From Auanema rhodensis (taxonomy: Eukaryota; Nematoda; Chromadorea; Rhabditida; Rhabditidae), in the NCBI GenBank assembly GCA_964057225.1, contig OZ059895.1:23384688-23448687 (forward strand): a stretch of 64,000 nucleotides of DNA, in the 5' to 3' direction. Below, piece after piece: positions 23,901 through 37,798 of the stretch (positions are counted from its first letter, which is position 1; every line of letters begins with the position of its first letter). The notes under the pieces were generated by a model that did not search any database, was not told the origin of the DNA, and saw only the letters and a program-made list of their open reading frames with translations. A program made the translations under genes and the position numbers.

Positions 23901-26215
23901 TCTTTGCCTTGAAAAAAGAAATCTAAAAACATCTACTTTTTGCTAAATTATTTTGAAATTTTTCGAAAAAATTTTTGTCAAAATGTTTTTGGAAGCAATG
24001 TTGAGTGTACATGGAAACTCAACATACACTAATGCATCATTTTTCAAACGATCATAACTAATTTTTGAATTAAGCGTTTCTCAATGTAGTATAGTGCATT
24101 CGATGCGGATTTTTAAGCTGCGTCGTTCTGTGTTATCAGATTTGCGCTAGCTTAAAAATGCACCGAGATATCAACTGATATAAGTTCACACTTATATCCT
24201 CGATTTTCACCCTGAAGAATTAATTTTTTCGTTGAATAACAATGTCCATCGTCTTTGCCTTGAAAAAAGAAATCTAAAAACATCTACTTTTTGCTAAATT
24301 ATTTTGAAATTTTTCGAAAAAATTTTTGTCAAAATGTTTTTAGAAGCAATGTTGAGTGTACATGGAAACTCAACATACACTAATGCATCATTTTTCAAAC
24401 GATCATAACTAATTTTTGTATTAAGCGTTTCTCAATGTAGTATAGTGCATTCGATGCGGATTTTTAAGCTGCAATGATCTGTGTTATCAGATTTGCGCTA
24501 GCTTAAAAATGCACCGAGATATCAACTGATATAAGTTCACACTTATATCCTCGATTTTCACCCTGAAGAATTAATTTTTTCGTTGAATAACAATGTCCAT
24601 CGTCTTTGCCTTGAAAAAAGAAATCTAAAAACATCTACTTTTTGCTAAATTATTTTGAAATTTTTCGAAAAAATTTTTGTCAAAATGTTTTTGGAAGCAA
24701 TGTTGAGTGTACATGGAAACTCAACATACACTAATGCATCATTTTTCAAACGATCATAACTAATTTTTGTATTAAGCGTTTCTCAATGTAGTATAGTGCT
24801 TTCGATGCGGATTTTTAAGCTGCAATGATCTGTGTTATCAGATTTGCGCTAGCTTAAAAATGCACCGAGATATCAACTGATATAAGTTCACACTTATATC
24901 CTCGATTTTCACCCTGAAGAATTAATTTTTTCGTTGAATAACAATGTCCATCGTCTTTGCCTTGAAAAAAGAAATCTAAAAACATCTACTTTTTGCTAAA
25001 TTATTTTGAAATTTTTCGAAAAAATTTTTGTCAAAATGTTTTTGGAAGCAATGTTGAGTGTACATGGAAACTCAACATACACTAATGCATCATTTTTCAA
25101 ACGATCATAACTAATTTTTGAATTAAGCGTTTCTCAATGTAGTATAGTGCATTCGATGCGGATTTTTAAGCTGCGTCGTTCTGTGTTATCAGATTTGCGC
25201 TAGCTTAAAAATGCACCGAGATATCAACTGATATAAGTTCACACTTATATCCTCGATTTTCACCCTGAAGAATTAATTTTTTCGTTGAATAACAATGTCC
25301 ATCGTCTTTGCCTTGAAAAAAGAAATCTAAAAACATCTACTTTTTGCTAAATTATTTTGAAATTTTTCGAAAAAATTTTTGTCAAAATGTTTTTAGAAGC
25401 AATGTTGAGTGTACATGGAAACTCAACATACACTAATGCATCATTTTTCAAACGATCATAACTAATTTTTGTATTAAGCGTTTCTCAATGTAGTATAGTG
25501 CATTCGATGCGGATTTTTAAGCTGCAATGATCTGTGTTATCAGATTTGCGCTAGCTTAAAAATGCACCGAGATATCAACTGATATAAGTTCACACTTATA
25601 TCCTCGATTTTCACCCTGAAGAATTAATTTTTTCGTTGAATAACAATGTCCATCGTCTTTGCCTTGAAAAAAGAAATCTAAAAACATCTACTTTTTGCTA
25701 AATTATTTTGAAATTTTTCGAAAAAATTTTTGTCAAAATGTTTTTGGAAGCAATGTTGAGTGTACATGGAAACTCAACATACACTAATGCATCATTTTTC
25801 AAACGATCATAACTAATTTTTGTATTAAGCGTTTCTCAATGTAGTATAGTGCATTCGATGCGGATTTTTAAGCTGCAATGATCTGTGTTATCAGATTTGC
25901 GCTAGCTTAAAAATGCACCGAGATATCAACTGATATAAGTTCACACTTATATCCTCGATTTTCACCCTGAAGAATTAATTTTTTCGTTGAATAACAATGT
26001 CCATCGTCTTTGCCTTGAAAAAAGAAATCTAAAAACATCTACTTTTTGCTAAATTATTTTGAAATTTTTCGAAAAAATTTTTGTCAAAATGTTTTTGGAA
26101 GCAATGTTGAGTGTACATGGAAACTCAACATACACTAATGCATCATTTTTCAAACGATCATAACTAATTTTTGTATTAAGCGTTTCTCAATGTAGTATAG
26201 TGCATTCGATGCGGA
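20951..26215 (+). repeat. Three-unit higher-order repeat, five copies (U61-U75)
   Basis: The block is 5265 bp, fifteen 351-bp units, in five trios: b c a, b c a, b c c, b c c, b c c. The GAATTA marker falls at 21961, 23014, 24067 and 25120, exactly 1053 bp apart. The first two b units have the ten-A run, and the first two c units have GATGCAGA. U68 and U71 have GCTTTCGATG. U69 and U72 combine a c-type left part with the GAATTA right part of type a, so they look like recombinants later amplified with the trio. Confidence 0.9.
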
Positions 26216-29200
26216 TTTTTAAGCTGCAATGATCTGTGTTATCAGATTTGCGCTAGCTTAAAAATGCACCGAGATATCAACTGATATATGTTCACACTTA
26301 TATCCTCGATTTTCACCCTGAAGAATTAATTTTTTCGTTGAATAACAATGTTCATCGTCTTTGCCTTGAAAAAAGGAATCTAAAAACATCTACTTTTTGC
26401 TAAATTATTTTGAAATTTTTCGAAAAAATTTTTGTCAAAATGTTTTTGGAAGCAATGTTGAGTGTACATGGAAACTCAACATACACTAATGCATCATTTT
26501 TCAAACGATCATAACTAATTTTTGTATTAAGCGTTTCTCAATGTAGTATAGTGCATTCGATGCGGATTTTTAAGCTGCGTCGATCTGTGTTATCAGATTT
26601 GCGCTAGCTTAAAAATGCACCGAGATATCAACTGATATAAGTTCACACTTATATCCTCGATTTTCACCCTGAAGAATTAATTTTTTCGTTGAATAACAAT
26701 GTTCATCGTCTTTGCCTTGAAAAAAGGAATCTAAAAACATCTACTTTTTGCTAAATTATTCTGAAATTTTTCGAAAAAATTTTTGTCAAAATGTTTTTGG
26801 AAGCAATGTTGAGTGTACATGGAAACTCAACATACACTAATGCATCATTTTTCAAACGATCATAACTAATTTTTGTATTAAGCGTTTCTCAATGTAGTAT
26901 AGTGCATTCGATGCGGATTTTTAAGCTGCGTCGATCTGTGTTATCAGATTTGCGCTAGCTTAAAAATGCACCGAGATATCAACTGATATAAGTTCACACT
27001 TATATCCTCGATTTTCACCCTGAAGAATTAATTTTTTCGTTGAATAACATCGTCCATCGTCTTTGCCTTAAAAAAAGGAATCTAAAAACATCTACTTTTT
27101 GCTAAATTATCTTGAAATTTTTTGAAAAAATTTTTGTCAAAATGTTTTTGGAAGCAATGTTGAGTGTACATGGAAACTCAACATACACTAATGCATCATT
27201 TTTCAAACGATCATAACTAATTTTTGTATTGAGCGTTTCTCAATGTAGTATAGTGCATTCGATGCGGATTTTTAAGCTGCGTCGATCTGTTTTATCAGAT
27301 TTGCGCTAGCTTAAAAATGCACCGAGATATCAACTGATATAAGTTCACACTTATATCCTCGATTTTCACCCTGAAGAATTGATTTTTTCGTTGAATAACA
27401 ATGTCCATCGTCTTTGCCTTGAAAAAACAAATCTAAAAACATCTACTTTTTGCTAAATTATTTTGAAATTTTTCGAAAAAATTTTTGTCAAAATGTTTTT
27501 GGAAGCAATGTTGAGTGTACATGGAAACTCAACATACACTAATGCATCATTTTTCAAACGATCATAACTAATTTTTGTATTAAGCGTTTCTCAATGTAGT
27601 ATAGTGCATTCGATGCGGATTTTTAAGCTGCGTCGATCTGTTTTATCAGATTTGCGCTAGCTTAAAAATGCACCGAGATATCAACTGATATAAGTTCACA
27701 CTTATATCCTCGATTTTCACCCTGAAGAATTAATTTTTTCGTTGAATAACAATGTCCATCGTCTTTGCCTTGAAAAAAGGAATCTAAAAACATCTACTTT
27801 TTGCTAAATTATTTTGAAATTTTTCGAAAAAATTTTTGTCAAAATGTTTTTGGAAGCAATGTTGAGTGTACATGGAAACTCAACATACACTAATGCATCA
27901 TTTTTCAAACGATCATAACTAATTTTCGTATTAAGCGTTTCTCAATGTAGTATAGTGCATTCGATGCGAATTTTTAAGCTGCGTCGATCTGTGTTATCAG
28001 ATTTGCGCTAGCTTAAAAATGCACCGAGATATCAACTGATATATGTTCACACTTATATCCTCGATTTTCACCCTGAAGAATTAATTTTTTCGTTGAATAA
28101 CAATGTCCATCGTCTTTGCCTTGAAAAAAGGAATCTAAAAACATCTACTTTTTGCTAAATTATTTTGAAATTTTTCGAAAAAATTTTTGTCAAAATGTTT
28201 TTGGAAGCAATGTTGAGTGTACATGGAAACTCAACATACACTAATGCATCATTTTTCAAACGATCATAACTAATTTTTGTATTAAGCGTTTCTCAATGTA
28301 GTATAGTGCATTCGATGCGGATTTTTAAGCTGCAATGATCTGTGTTATCAGATTTGCGCTAGCTTAAAAATGCACCGAGATATCAACTGATATATGTTCA
28401 CACTTATATCCTCGATTTTCACCCTGAAGAATTAATTTTTTCGTTGAATAACAATGTTCATCGTCTTTGCCTTGAAAAAAGGAATCTAAAAACATCTACT
28501 TTTTGCTAAATTATTTTGAAATTTTTCGAAAAAACTTTTGTCAAAATGTTTTTGGAAGCAATGTTGAGTGTACATGGAAACTCAACATACACTAATGCAT
28601 CATTTTTCAAACGATCATAACTAATTTTTGTATTAAGCGTTTCTCAATGTAGTATAGTGCATTCGATGCGGATTTTTAAGCTGCGTCGTTCTGTGTTATC
28701 AGATTTGCGCTAGCTTAAAAATGCACCGAGATATCAACTGATATATGTTCACACTTATATCCTCGATTTTCACCCTGAAGAATTAATTTTTTCGTTGAAT
28801 AACAATGTTCATCGTCTTTGCCTTGAAAAAAGGAATCTAAAAACATCTACTTTTTGCTAAATTATTTTGAAATTTTTCGAAAAAATTTTTGTCAAAATGT
28901 TTTTAGAAGCAATGTTGAGTGTACATGGAAACTCAACATACACTAATGCATCATTTTTCAAACGATCATAACTAATTTTTGTATTAAGCGTTTCTCAATG
29001 TAGTATAGTGCATTCGATGCGGATTTTTAAGCTGCAATGATCTGTGTTATCAGATTTGCGCTAGCTTAAAAATGCACCGAGATATCAACTGATATATGTT
29101 CACACTTATATCCTCGATTTTCACCCTGAAGAATTAATTTTTTCGTTGAATAACAATGTTCATCGTCTTTGCCTTGAAAAAAGGAATCTAAAAACATCTA

Positions 29201-30778
29201 CTTTTTGCTAAATTATTTTGAAATTTTTCGAAAAAATTTTTGTCAAAATGTTTTTAGAAGCAATGTTGAGTGTACATGGAAACTCAACATACACTAATGC
29301 ATCATTTTTCAAACGATCATAACTAATTTTTGTATTAAGCGTTTCTCAATGTAGTATAGTGCATTCGATGCGGATTTTTAAGCTGCAATGATCTGTGTTA
29401 TCAGATTTGCGCTAGCTTAAAAATGCACCGAGATATCAACTGATATAAGTTCACACTTATATCCTCGATTTTCACCCTGAAGAATTAATTTTTTCGTTGA
29501 ATAACAATGTCCATCGTCTTTGCCTTGAAAAAAGAAATCTAAAAACATCTACTTTTTGCTAAATTATTTTGAAATTTTTCGAAAAAATTTTTGTCAAAAT
29601 GTTTTTGGAAGCAATGTTGAGTGTACATGGAAACTCAACATACACTAATGCATCATTTTTCAAACGATCATAACTAATTTTTGTATTAAGCGTTTCTCAA
29701 TGTAGTATAGTGCATTCGATGCAGATTTTTAAGCTGCGTCGATCTGTGTTATCAGATTTGCGCTAGCTTAAAAATGCACCGAGATATCAACTGATATATG
29801 TTCACACTTATATCCTCGATTTTCACCCTGAAGAATTAATTTTTTCGTTGAATAACAATGTCCATCGTCTTTGCCTTGAAAAAAGGAATCTAAAAACATC
29901 TACTTTTTGCTAAATTATTTTGAAATTTTTCGAAAAAATTTTTGTCAAAATGTTTTTGGAAGCAATGTTGAGTGTACATGGAAACTCAACATACACTAAT
30001 GCATCATTTTTCAAACGATCATAACTAATTTTTGAATTAAGCGTTTCTCAATGTAGTATAGTGCATTCGATGCGGATTTTTAAGCTGCGTCGTTCTGTGT
30101 TATCAGATTTGCGCTAGCTTAAAAATGCACCGAGATATCAACTGATATAAGTTCACACTTATATCCTCGATTTTCACCCTGAAGAATTAATTTTTTCGTT
30201 GAATAACAATGTCCATCGTCTTTGCCTTGAAAAAAGAAATCTAAAAACATCTACTTTTTGCTAAATTATTTTGAAATTTTTCGAAAAAATTTTTGTCAAA
30301 ATGTTTTTAGAAGCAATGTTGAGTGTACATGGAAACTCAACATACACTAATGCATCATTTTTCAAACGATCATAACTAATTTTTGTATTAAGCGTTTCTC
30401 AATGTAGTATAGTGCATTCGATGCGGATTTTTAAGCTGCAATGATCTGTGTTATCAGATTTGCGCTAGCTTAAAAATGCACCGAGATATCAACTGATATA
30501 AGTTCACACTTATATCCTCGATTTTCACCCTGAAGAATTAATTTTTTCGTTGAATAACAATGTCCATCGTCTTTGCCTTGAAAAAAGAAATCTAAAAACA
30601 TCTACTTTTTGCTAAATTATTTTGAAATTTTTCGAAAAAATTTTTGTCAAAATGTTTTTGGAAGCAATGTTGAGTGTACATGGAAACTCAACATACACTA
30701 ATGCATCATTTTTCAAACGATCATAACTAATTTTTGTATTAAGCGTTTCTCAATGTAGTATAGTGCATTCGATGCGGA
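26216..30778 (+). repeat. 13-unit higher-order repeat, copy 1 (U76-U88)
   Basis: The order is g h i k l a g, then two hybrid units (U83, U84), then c a b c, 4563 bp in all. U79 has GAATTGATTT and CA. U80 ends GATGCGAA (A350), a rare marker. U82 has AAAACTTTTG. U83 (GTCGTT start) and U84 (AATGAT start) share T74, T137 and GG in the middle with A233 in the right part, so each joins g-like and b-like segments. U85 ends GATGCAGA and U86 has GAATTA. Confidence 0.85.
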
Positions 30779-33235
30779 TTTTTAAGCTGCAATGATCTGT
30801 GTTATCAGATTTGCGCTAGCTTAAAAATGCACCGAGATATCAACTGATATATGTTCACACTTATATCCTCGATTTTCACCCTGAAGAATTAATTTTTTCG
30901 TTGAATAACAATGTTCATCGTCTTTGCCTTGAAAAAAGGAATCTAAAAACATCTACTTTTTGCTAAATTATTTTGAAATTTTTCGAAAAAATTTTTGTCA
31001 AAATGTTTTTGGAAGCAATGTTGAGTGTACATGGAAACTCAACATACACTAATGCATCATTTTTCAAACGATCATAACTAATTTTTGTATTAAGCGTTTC
31101 TCAATGTAGTATAGTGCATTCGATGCGGATTTTTAAGCTGCGTCGATCTGTGTTATCAGATTTGCGCTAGCTTAAAAATGCACCGAGATATCAACTGATA
31201 TAAGTTCACACTTATATCCTCGATTTTCACCCTGAAGAATTAATTTTTTCGTTGAATAACAATGTTCATCGTCTTTGCCTTGAAAAAAGGAATCTAAAAA
31301 CATCTACTTTTTGCTAAATTATTCTGAAATTTTTCGAAAAAATTTTTGTCAAAATGTTTTTGGAAGCAATGTTGAGTGTACATGGAAACTCAACATACAC
31401 TAATGCATCATTTTTCAAACGATCATAACTAATTTTTGTATTAAGCGTTTCTCAATGTAGTATAGTGCATTCGATGCGGATTTTTAAGCTGCGTCGATCT
31501 GTGTTATCAGATTTGCGCTAGCTTAAAAATGCACCGAGATATCAACTGATATAAGTTCACACTTATATCCTCGATTTTCACCCTGAAGAATTAATTTTTT
31601 CGTTGAATAACATCGTCCATCGTCTTTGCCTTAAAAAAAGGAATCTAAAAACATCTACTTTTTGCTAAATTATCTTGAAATTTTTTGAAAAAATTTTTGT
31701 CAAAATGTTTTTGGAAGCAATGTTGAGTGTACATGGAAACTCAACATACACTAATGCATCATTTTTCAAACGATCATAACTAATTTTTGTATTGAGCGTT
31801 TCTCAATGTAGTATAGTGCATTCGATGCGGATTTTTAAGCTGCGTCGATCTGTTTTATCAGATTTGCGCTAGCTTAAAAATGCACCGAGATATCAACTGA
31901 TATAAGTTCACACTTATATCCTCGATTTTCACCCTGAAGAATTGATTTTTTCGTTGAATAACAATGTCCATCGTCTTTGCCTTGAAAAAACAAATCTAAA
32001 AACATCTACTTTTTGCTAAATTATTTTGAAATTTTTCGAAAAAATTTTTGTCAAAATGTTTTTGGAAGCAATGTTGAGTGTACATGGAAACTCAACATAC
32101 ACTAATGCATCATTTTTCAAACGATCATAACTAATTTTTGTATCAAGCGTTTCTCAATGTAGTATAGTGCATTCGATGCGGATTTTTAAGCTGCGTCGAT
32201 CTGTTTTATCAGATTTGCGCTAGCTTAAAAATGCACCGAGATATCAACTGATATAAGTTCACACTTATATCCTCGATTTTCACCCTGAAGAATTAATTTT
32301 TTCGTTGAATAACAATGTCCATCGTCTTTGCCTTGAAAAAAGGAATCTAAAAACATCTACTTTTTGCTAAATTATTTTGAAATTTTTCGAAAAAATTTTT
32401 GTCAAAATGTTTTTGGAAGCAATGTTGAGTGTACATGGAAACTCAACATACACTAATGCATCATTTTTCAAACGATCATAACTAATTTTCGTATTAAGCG
32501 TTTCTCAATGTAGTATAGTGCATTCGATGCGAATTTTTAAGCTGCGTCGATCTGTGTTATCAGATTTGCGCTAGCTTAAAAATGCACCGAGATATCAACT
32601 GATATATGTTCACACTTATATCCTCGATTTTCACCCTGAAGAATTAATTTTTTCGTTGAATAACAATGTCCATCGTCTTTGCCTTGAAAAAAGGAATCTA
32701 AAAACATCTACTTTTTGCTAAATTATTTTGAAATTTTTCGAAAAAATTTTTGTCAAAATGTTTTTGGAAGCAATGTTGAGTGTACATGGAAACTCAACAT
32801 ACACTAATGCATCATTTTTCAAACGATCATAACTAATTTTTGTATTAAGCGTTTCTCAATGTAGTATAGTGCATTCGATGCGGATTTTTAAGCTGCAATG
32901 ATCTGTGTTATCAGATTTGCGCTAGCTTAAAAATGCACCGAGATATCAACTGATATATGTTCACACTTATATCCTCGATTTTCACCCTGAAGAATTAATT
33001 TTTTCGTTGAATAACAATGTTCATCGTCTTTGCCTTGAAAAAAGGAATCTAAAAACATCTACTTTTTGCTAAATTATTTTGAAATTTTTCGAAAAAACTT
33101 TTGTCAAAATGTTTTTGGAAGCAATGTTGAGTGTACATGGAAACTCAACATACACTAATGCATCATTTTTCAAACGATCATAACTAATTTTTGTATTAAG
33201 CGTTTCTCAATGTAGTATAGTGCATTCGATGCGGA
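30779..33235 (+). repeat. 13-unit higher-order repeat, partial copy 2 (U89-U95: g h i k l a g)
   Basis: The first seven units of copy 1 are repeated at an offset of exactly 4563 bp, shown by the A350 marker (27969 and 32532) and by the AAAACTTTTG marker (28535 and 33098). U92 has the private change TATCAAG. After U95 the order leaves the 13-unit pattern and goes straight into another h i. Confidence 0.87.
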
Positions 33236-36043
33236 TTTTTAAGCTGCGTCGATCTGTGTTATCAGATTTGCGCTAGCTTAAAAATGCACCGAGATATCAA
33301 CTGATATAAGTTCACACTTATATCCTCGATTTTCACCCTGAAGAATTAATTTTTTCGTTGAATAACAATGTTCATCGTCTTTGCCTTGAAAAAAGGAATC
33401 TAAAAACATCTACTTTTTGCTAAATTATTCTGAAATTTTTCGAAAAAATTTTTGTCAAAATGTTTTTGGAAGCAATGTTGAGTGTACATGGAAACTCAAC
33501 ATACACTAATGCATCATTTTTCAAACGATCATAACTAATTTTTGTATTAAGCGTTTCTCAATGTAGTATAGTGCATTCGATGCGGATTTTTAAGCTGCGT
33601 CGATCTGTGTTATCAGATTTGCGCTAGCTTAAAAATGCACCGAGATATCAACTGATATAAGTTCACACTTATATCCTCGATTTTCACCCTGAAGAATTAA
33701 TTTTTTCGTTGAATAACATCGTCCATCGTCTTTGCCTTAAAAAAAGGAATCTAAAAACATCTACTTTTTGCTAAATTATCTTGAAATTTTTTGAAAAAAT
33801 TTTTGTCAAAATGTTTTTGGAAGCAATGTTGAGTGTACATGGAAACTCAACATACACTAATGCATCATTTTTCAAACGATCATAACTAATTTTTGTATTA
33901 AGCGTTTCTCAATGTAGTATAGTGCATTCGATGCGGATTTTTAAGCTGCGTCGATCTGTGTTATCAGATTTGCGCTAGCTTAAAAATGCACCGAGATATC
34001 AACTGATATATGTTCACACTTATATCCTCGATTTTCACCCTGAAGAATTAATTTTTTCGTTGAATAACAATGTACATCGTCTTTGCCTTGAAAAAAGGAA
34101 TCTAAAAACATCTACTTTTTGCTAAATTATTTTGAAATTTTTCGAAAAAACTTTTGTCAAAATGTTTTTGGAAGCAATGTTGAGTGTACATGGAAACTCA
34201 ACATACACTAATGCATCATTTTTCAAACGATCATAACTAATTTTTGTATTAAGCGTTTCTCAATGTAGTATAGTGCATTCGATGCGGATTTTTAAGCTGC
34301 GTCGATCTGTGTTATCAGATTTGCGCTAGCTTAAAAATGCACCGAGATATCAACTGATATAAGTTCACACTTATATCCTCGATTTTCACCCTGAAGAATT
34401 AATTTTTTCGTTGAATAACAATGTTCATCGTCTTTGCCTTGAAAAAAGGAATCTAAAAACATCTACTTTTTGCTAAATTATTCTGAAATTTTTCGAAAAA
34501 ATTTTTGTCAAAATGTTTTTGGAAGCAATGTTGAGTGTACATGGAAACTCAACATACACTAATGCATCATTTTTCAAACGATCATAACTAATTTTTGTAT
34601 TAAGCGTTTCTCAATGTAGTATAGTGCATTCGATGCGGATTTTTAAGCTGCGTCGATCTGTGTTATCAGATTTGCGCTAGCTTAAAAATGCACCGAGATA
34701 TCAACTGATATAAGTTCACACTTATATCCTCGATTTTCACCCTGAAGAATTAATTTTTTCGTTGAATAACATCGTCCATCGTCTTTGCCTTAAAAAAAGG
34801 AATCTAAAAACATCTACTTTTTGCTAAATTATCTTGTAATTTTTTGAAAAAATTTTTGTCAAAATGTTTTTGGAAGCAATGTTGAGTGTACATGGAAACT
34901 CAACATACACTAATGCATCATTTTTCAAACGATCATAACTAATTTTTGTATTGAGCGTTTCTCAATGTAGTATAGTGCATTCGATGCGGATTTTTAAGCT
35001 GCGTCGATCTGTGTTATCAGATTTGCGCTAGCTTAAAAATGCACCGAGATATCAACTGATATAAGTTCACACTTATATCCTCGATTTTCACCCTGAAGAA
35101 TTAATTTTTTCGTTGAATAACAATGTCCATCGTCTTTGCCTTGAAAATAGGAATCTAAAAACATCTACTTTTTGCTAAATTATTTTGAAATTTTTCGAAA
35201 AAACTTTTGTCAAAATGTTTTTGGAAGCAATGTTGAGTGTACATGGAAACTCAACATACACTAATGCATCATTTTTCAAACGATCATAACTAATTTTTGT
35301 ATTAAGCGTTTCTCAATGTAGTATAGTGCATTCGATGCGGATTTTTAAGCTGCGTCGATCTGTGTTATCAGATTTGCGCTAGCTTAAAAATGCACCGAGA
35401 TATCAACTGATATAAGTTCACACTTATATCCTCGATTTTCACCCTGAAGAATTAATTTTTTCGTTGAATAACAATGTTCATCGTCTTTGCCTTGAAAAAA
35501 GGAATCTAAAAACATCTACTTTTTGCTAAATTATTCTGAAATTTTTCGAAAAAATTTTTGTCAAAATGTTTTTGGAAGCAATGTTGAGTGTACATGGAAA
35601 CTCAACATACACTAATGCATCATTTTTCAAACGATCATAACTAATTTTTGTATTAAGCGTTTCTCAATGTAGTATAGTGCATTCGATGCGGATTTTTAAG
35701 CTGCGTCGATCTGTGTTATCAGATTTGCGCTAGCTTAAAAATGCACCGAGATATCAACTGATATATGTTCACACTTATATCCTCGATTTTCACCCTGAAG
35801 AATTAATTTTTTCGTTGAATAACATCGTCCATCGTCTTTGCCTTAAAAAAAGGAATCTAAAAACATCTACTTTTTGCTAAATTATTTTGAAATTTTTCGA
35901 AAAAATTTTTGTCAAAATGTTTTTGGAAGCAATGTTGAGTGTACATGGAAACTCAACATACACTAATGCATCATTTTTCAAACGATCATAACTAATTTTT
36001 GTATTAAGCGTTTCTCAATGTAGTATAGTGCATTCGATGCGGA
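32885..36043 (+). repeat. g h i three-unit repeat, three copies (U95-U103)
   Basis: There are three trios of 1053 bp each: U95-U97, U98-U100 and U101-U103. The first member always has AAAACTTTTG, though its 5' part varies (AAT in U95, GTC in U98 and U101, GTACATCG in U98, GAAAATAGG in U101). The second always has ATTCTG. The third carries i-type changes. U97 has TATTAAG, U100 has ATCTTGTAATT, and U103 is i-like only in its left half. Confidence 0.87.
35693..36043 (+). repeat. Hybrid unit U103: i-type left half, ordinary right half
   Basis: Positions up to about 153 have CATCGTCC and CTTAAAAAAAGG as in i units. From about 194 on it reads ATTTTG, TTTTTCG and TATTAAG as in ordinary units. It also has T74, unlike other i units. 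The switch lies between about 154 and 193. It is the mirror image of U146. Confidence 0.8.
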
Positions 36044-37798
36044 TTTTTAAGCTGCGTCGATCTGTTTTATCAGATTTGCGCTAGCTTAAAAATGCACCGA
36101 GATATCAACTGATATAAGTTCACACTTATATCCTCGATTTTCACCCTGAAGAATTAATTTTTTCGTTGAATAACAATGTCCATCGTCTTTGCCTTGAAAA
36201 AAGAAATCTAAAAACATCTACTTTTTGCTAAATTATTTTGAAATTTTTCGAAAAAATTTTTGTCAAAATGTTTTTAGAAGTAATGTTGAGTGTACATGGA
36301 AACTCAACATACACTAATGCATCATTTTTCAAACGATCATAACTAATTTTTGTATTAAGCGTTTCTCAATGTAGTATAGTGCATTCGATGCGGATTTTTA
36401 AGCTGCGTCGATCTGTTTTATCAGATTTGCGCTAGCTTAAAAATGCACCGAGATATCAACTGATATAAGTTCACACTTATATCCTCGATTTTCACCCTGA
36501 AGAATTAATTTTTTCGTTGAATAACAATGTCCATCGTCTTTGCCTTGAAAAAAGGAATCTAAAAACATCTACTTTTTGCTAAATTATTTTGAAATTTTTC
36601 GAAAAAATTTTTGTCAAAATGTTTTTGGAAGCAATGTTGAGTGTACATGGAAACTCAACATACACTAATGCATCATTTTTCAAACGATCATAACTAATTT
36701 TCGTATTAAGCGTTTCTCAATGTAGTATAGTGCATTCGATGCGGATTTTTAAGCTGCGTCGATCTGTGTTATCAGATTTGCGCTAGCTTAAAAATGCACC
36801 GAGATATCAACTGATATATGTTCACACTTATATCCTCGATTTTCACCCTGAAGAATTAATTTTTTCGTTGAATAACAATGTCCATCGTCTTTGCCTTGAA
36901 AAAAGGAATCTAAAAACATCTACTTTTTGCTAAATTATTTTGAAATTTTTCGAAAAAATTTTTGTCAAAATGTTTTTGGAAGCAATGTTGAGTGTACATG
37001 GAAACTCAACATACACTAATGCATCATTTTTCAAACGATCATAACTAATTTTTGTATTAAGCGTTTCTCAATGTAGTATAGTGCATTCGATGCGGATTTT
37101 TAAGCTGCGTCGTTCTGTGTTATCAGATTTGCGCTAGCTTAAAAATGCACCGAGATATCAACTGATATAAGTTCACACTTATATCCTCGATTTTCACCCT
37201 GAAGAATTAATTTTTTCGTTGAATAACAATGTCCATCGTCTTTGCCTTGAAAAAAGAAATCTAAAAACATCTACTTTTTGCTAAATTATTTTGAAATTTT
37301 TCGAAAAAATTTTTGTCAAAATGTTTTTAGAAGTAATGTTGAGTGTACATGGAAACTCAACATACACTAATGCATCATTTTTCAAACGATCATAACTAAT
37401 TTTTGTATTAAGCGTTTCTCAATGTAGTATAGTGCATTCGATGCGGATTTTTAAGCTGCAATGATCTGTGTTATCAGATTTGCGCTAGCTTAAAAATGCA
37501 CCGAGATATCAACTGATATAAGTTCACACTTATATCCTCGATTTTCACCCTGAAGAATTAATTTTTTCGTTGAATAACAATGTCCATCGTCTTTGCCTTG
37601 AAAAAAGAAATCTAAAAACATCTACTTTTTGCTAAATTATTTTGAAATTTTTCGAAAAAATTTTTGTCAAAATGTTTTTGGAAGCAATGTTGAGTGTACA
37701 TGGAAACTCAACATACACTAATGCATCATTTTTCAAACGATCATAACTAATTTTTGTATTAAGCGTTTCTCAATGTAGTATAGTGCATTCGATGCGGA
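36044..37798 (+). repeat. Units U104-U108, including the first AGAAGT units
   Basis: U104 has T23 with GA and AGAAGT (A233, T238), a mix of f/k-like left and b-like right. U105 is l-like without the A350 marker, U106 is a, U107 is b with AGAAGT and U108 is c. The T238 marker is absent upstream of 36044 and then common to 58730, so it marks a separate downstream lineage. Confidence 0.8.
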
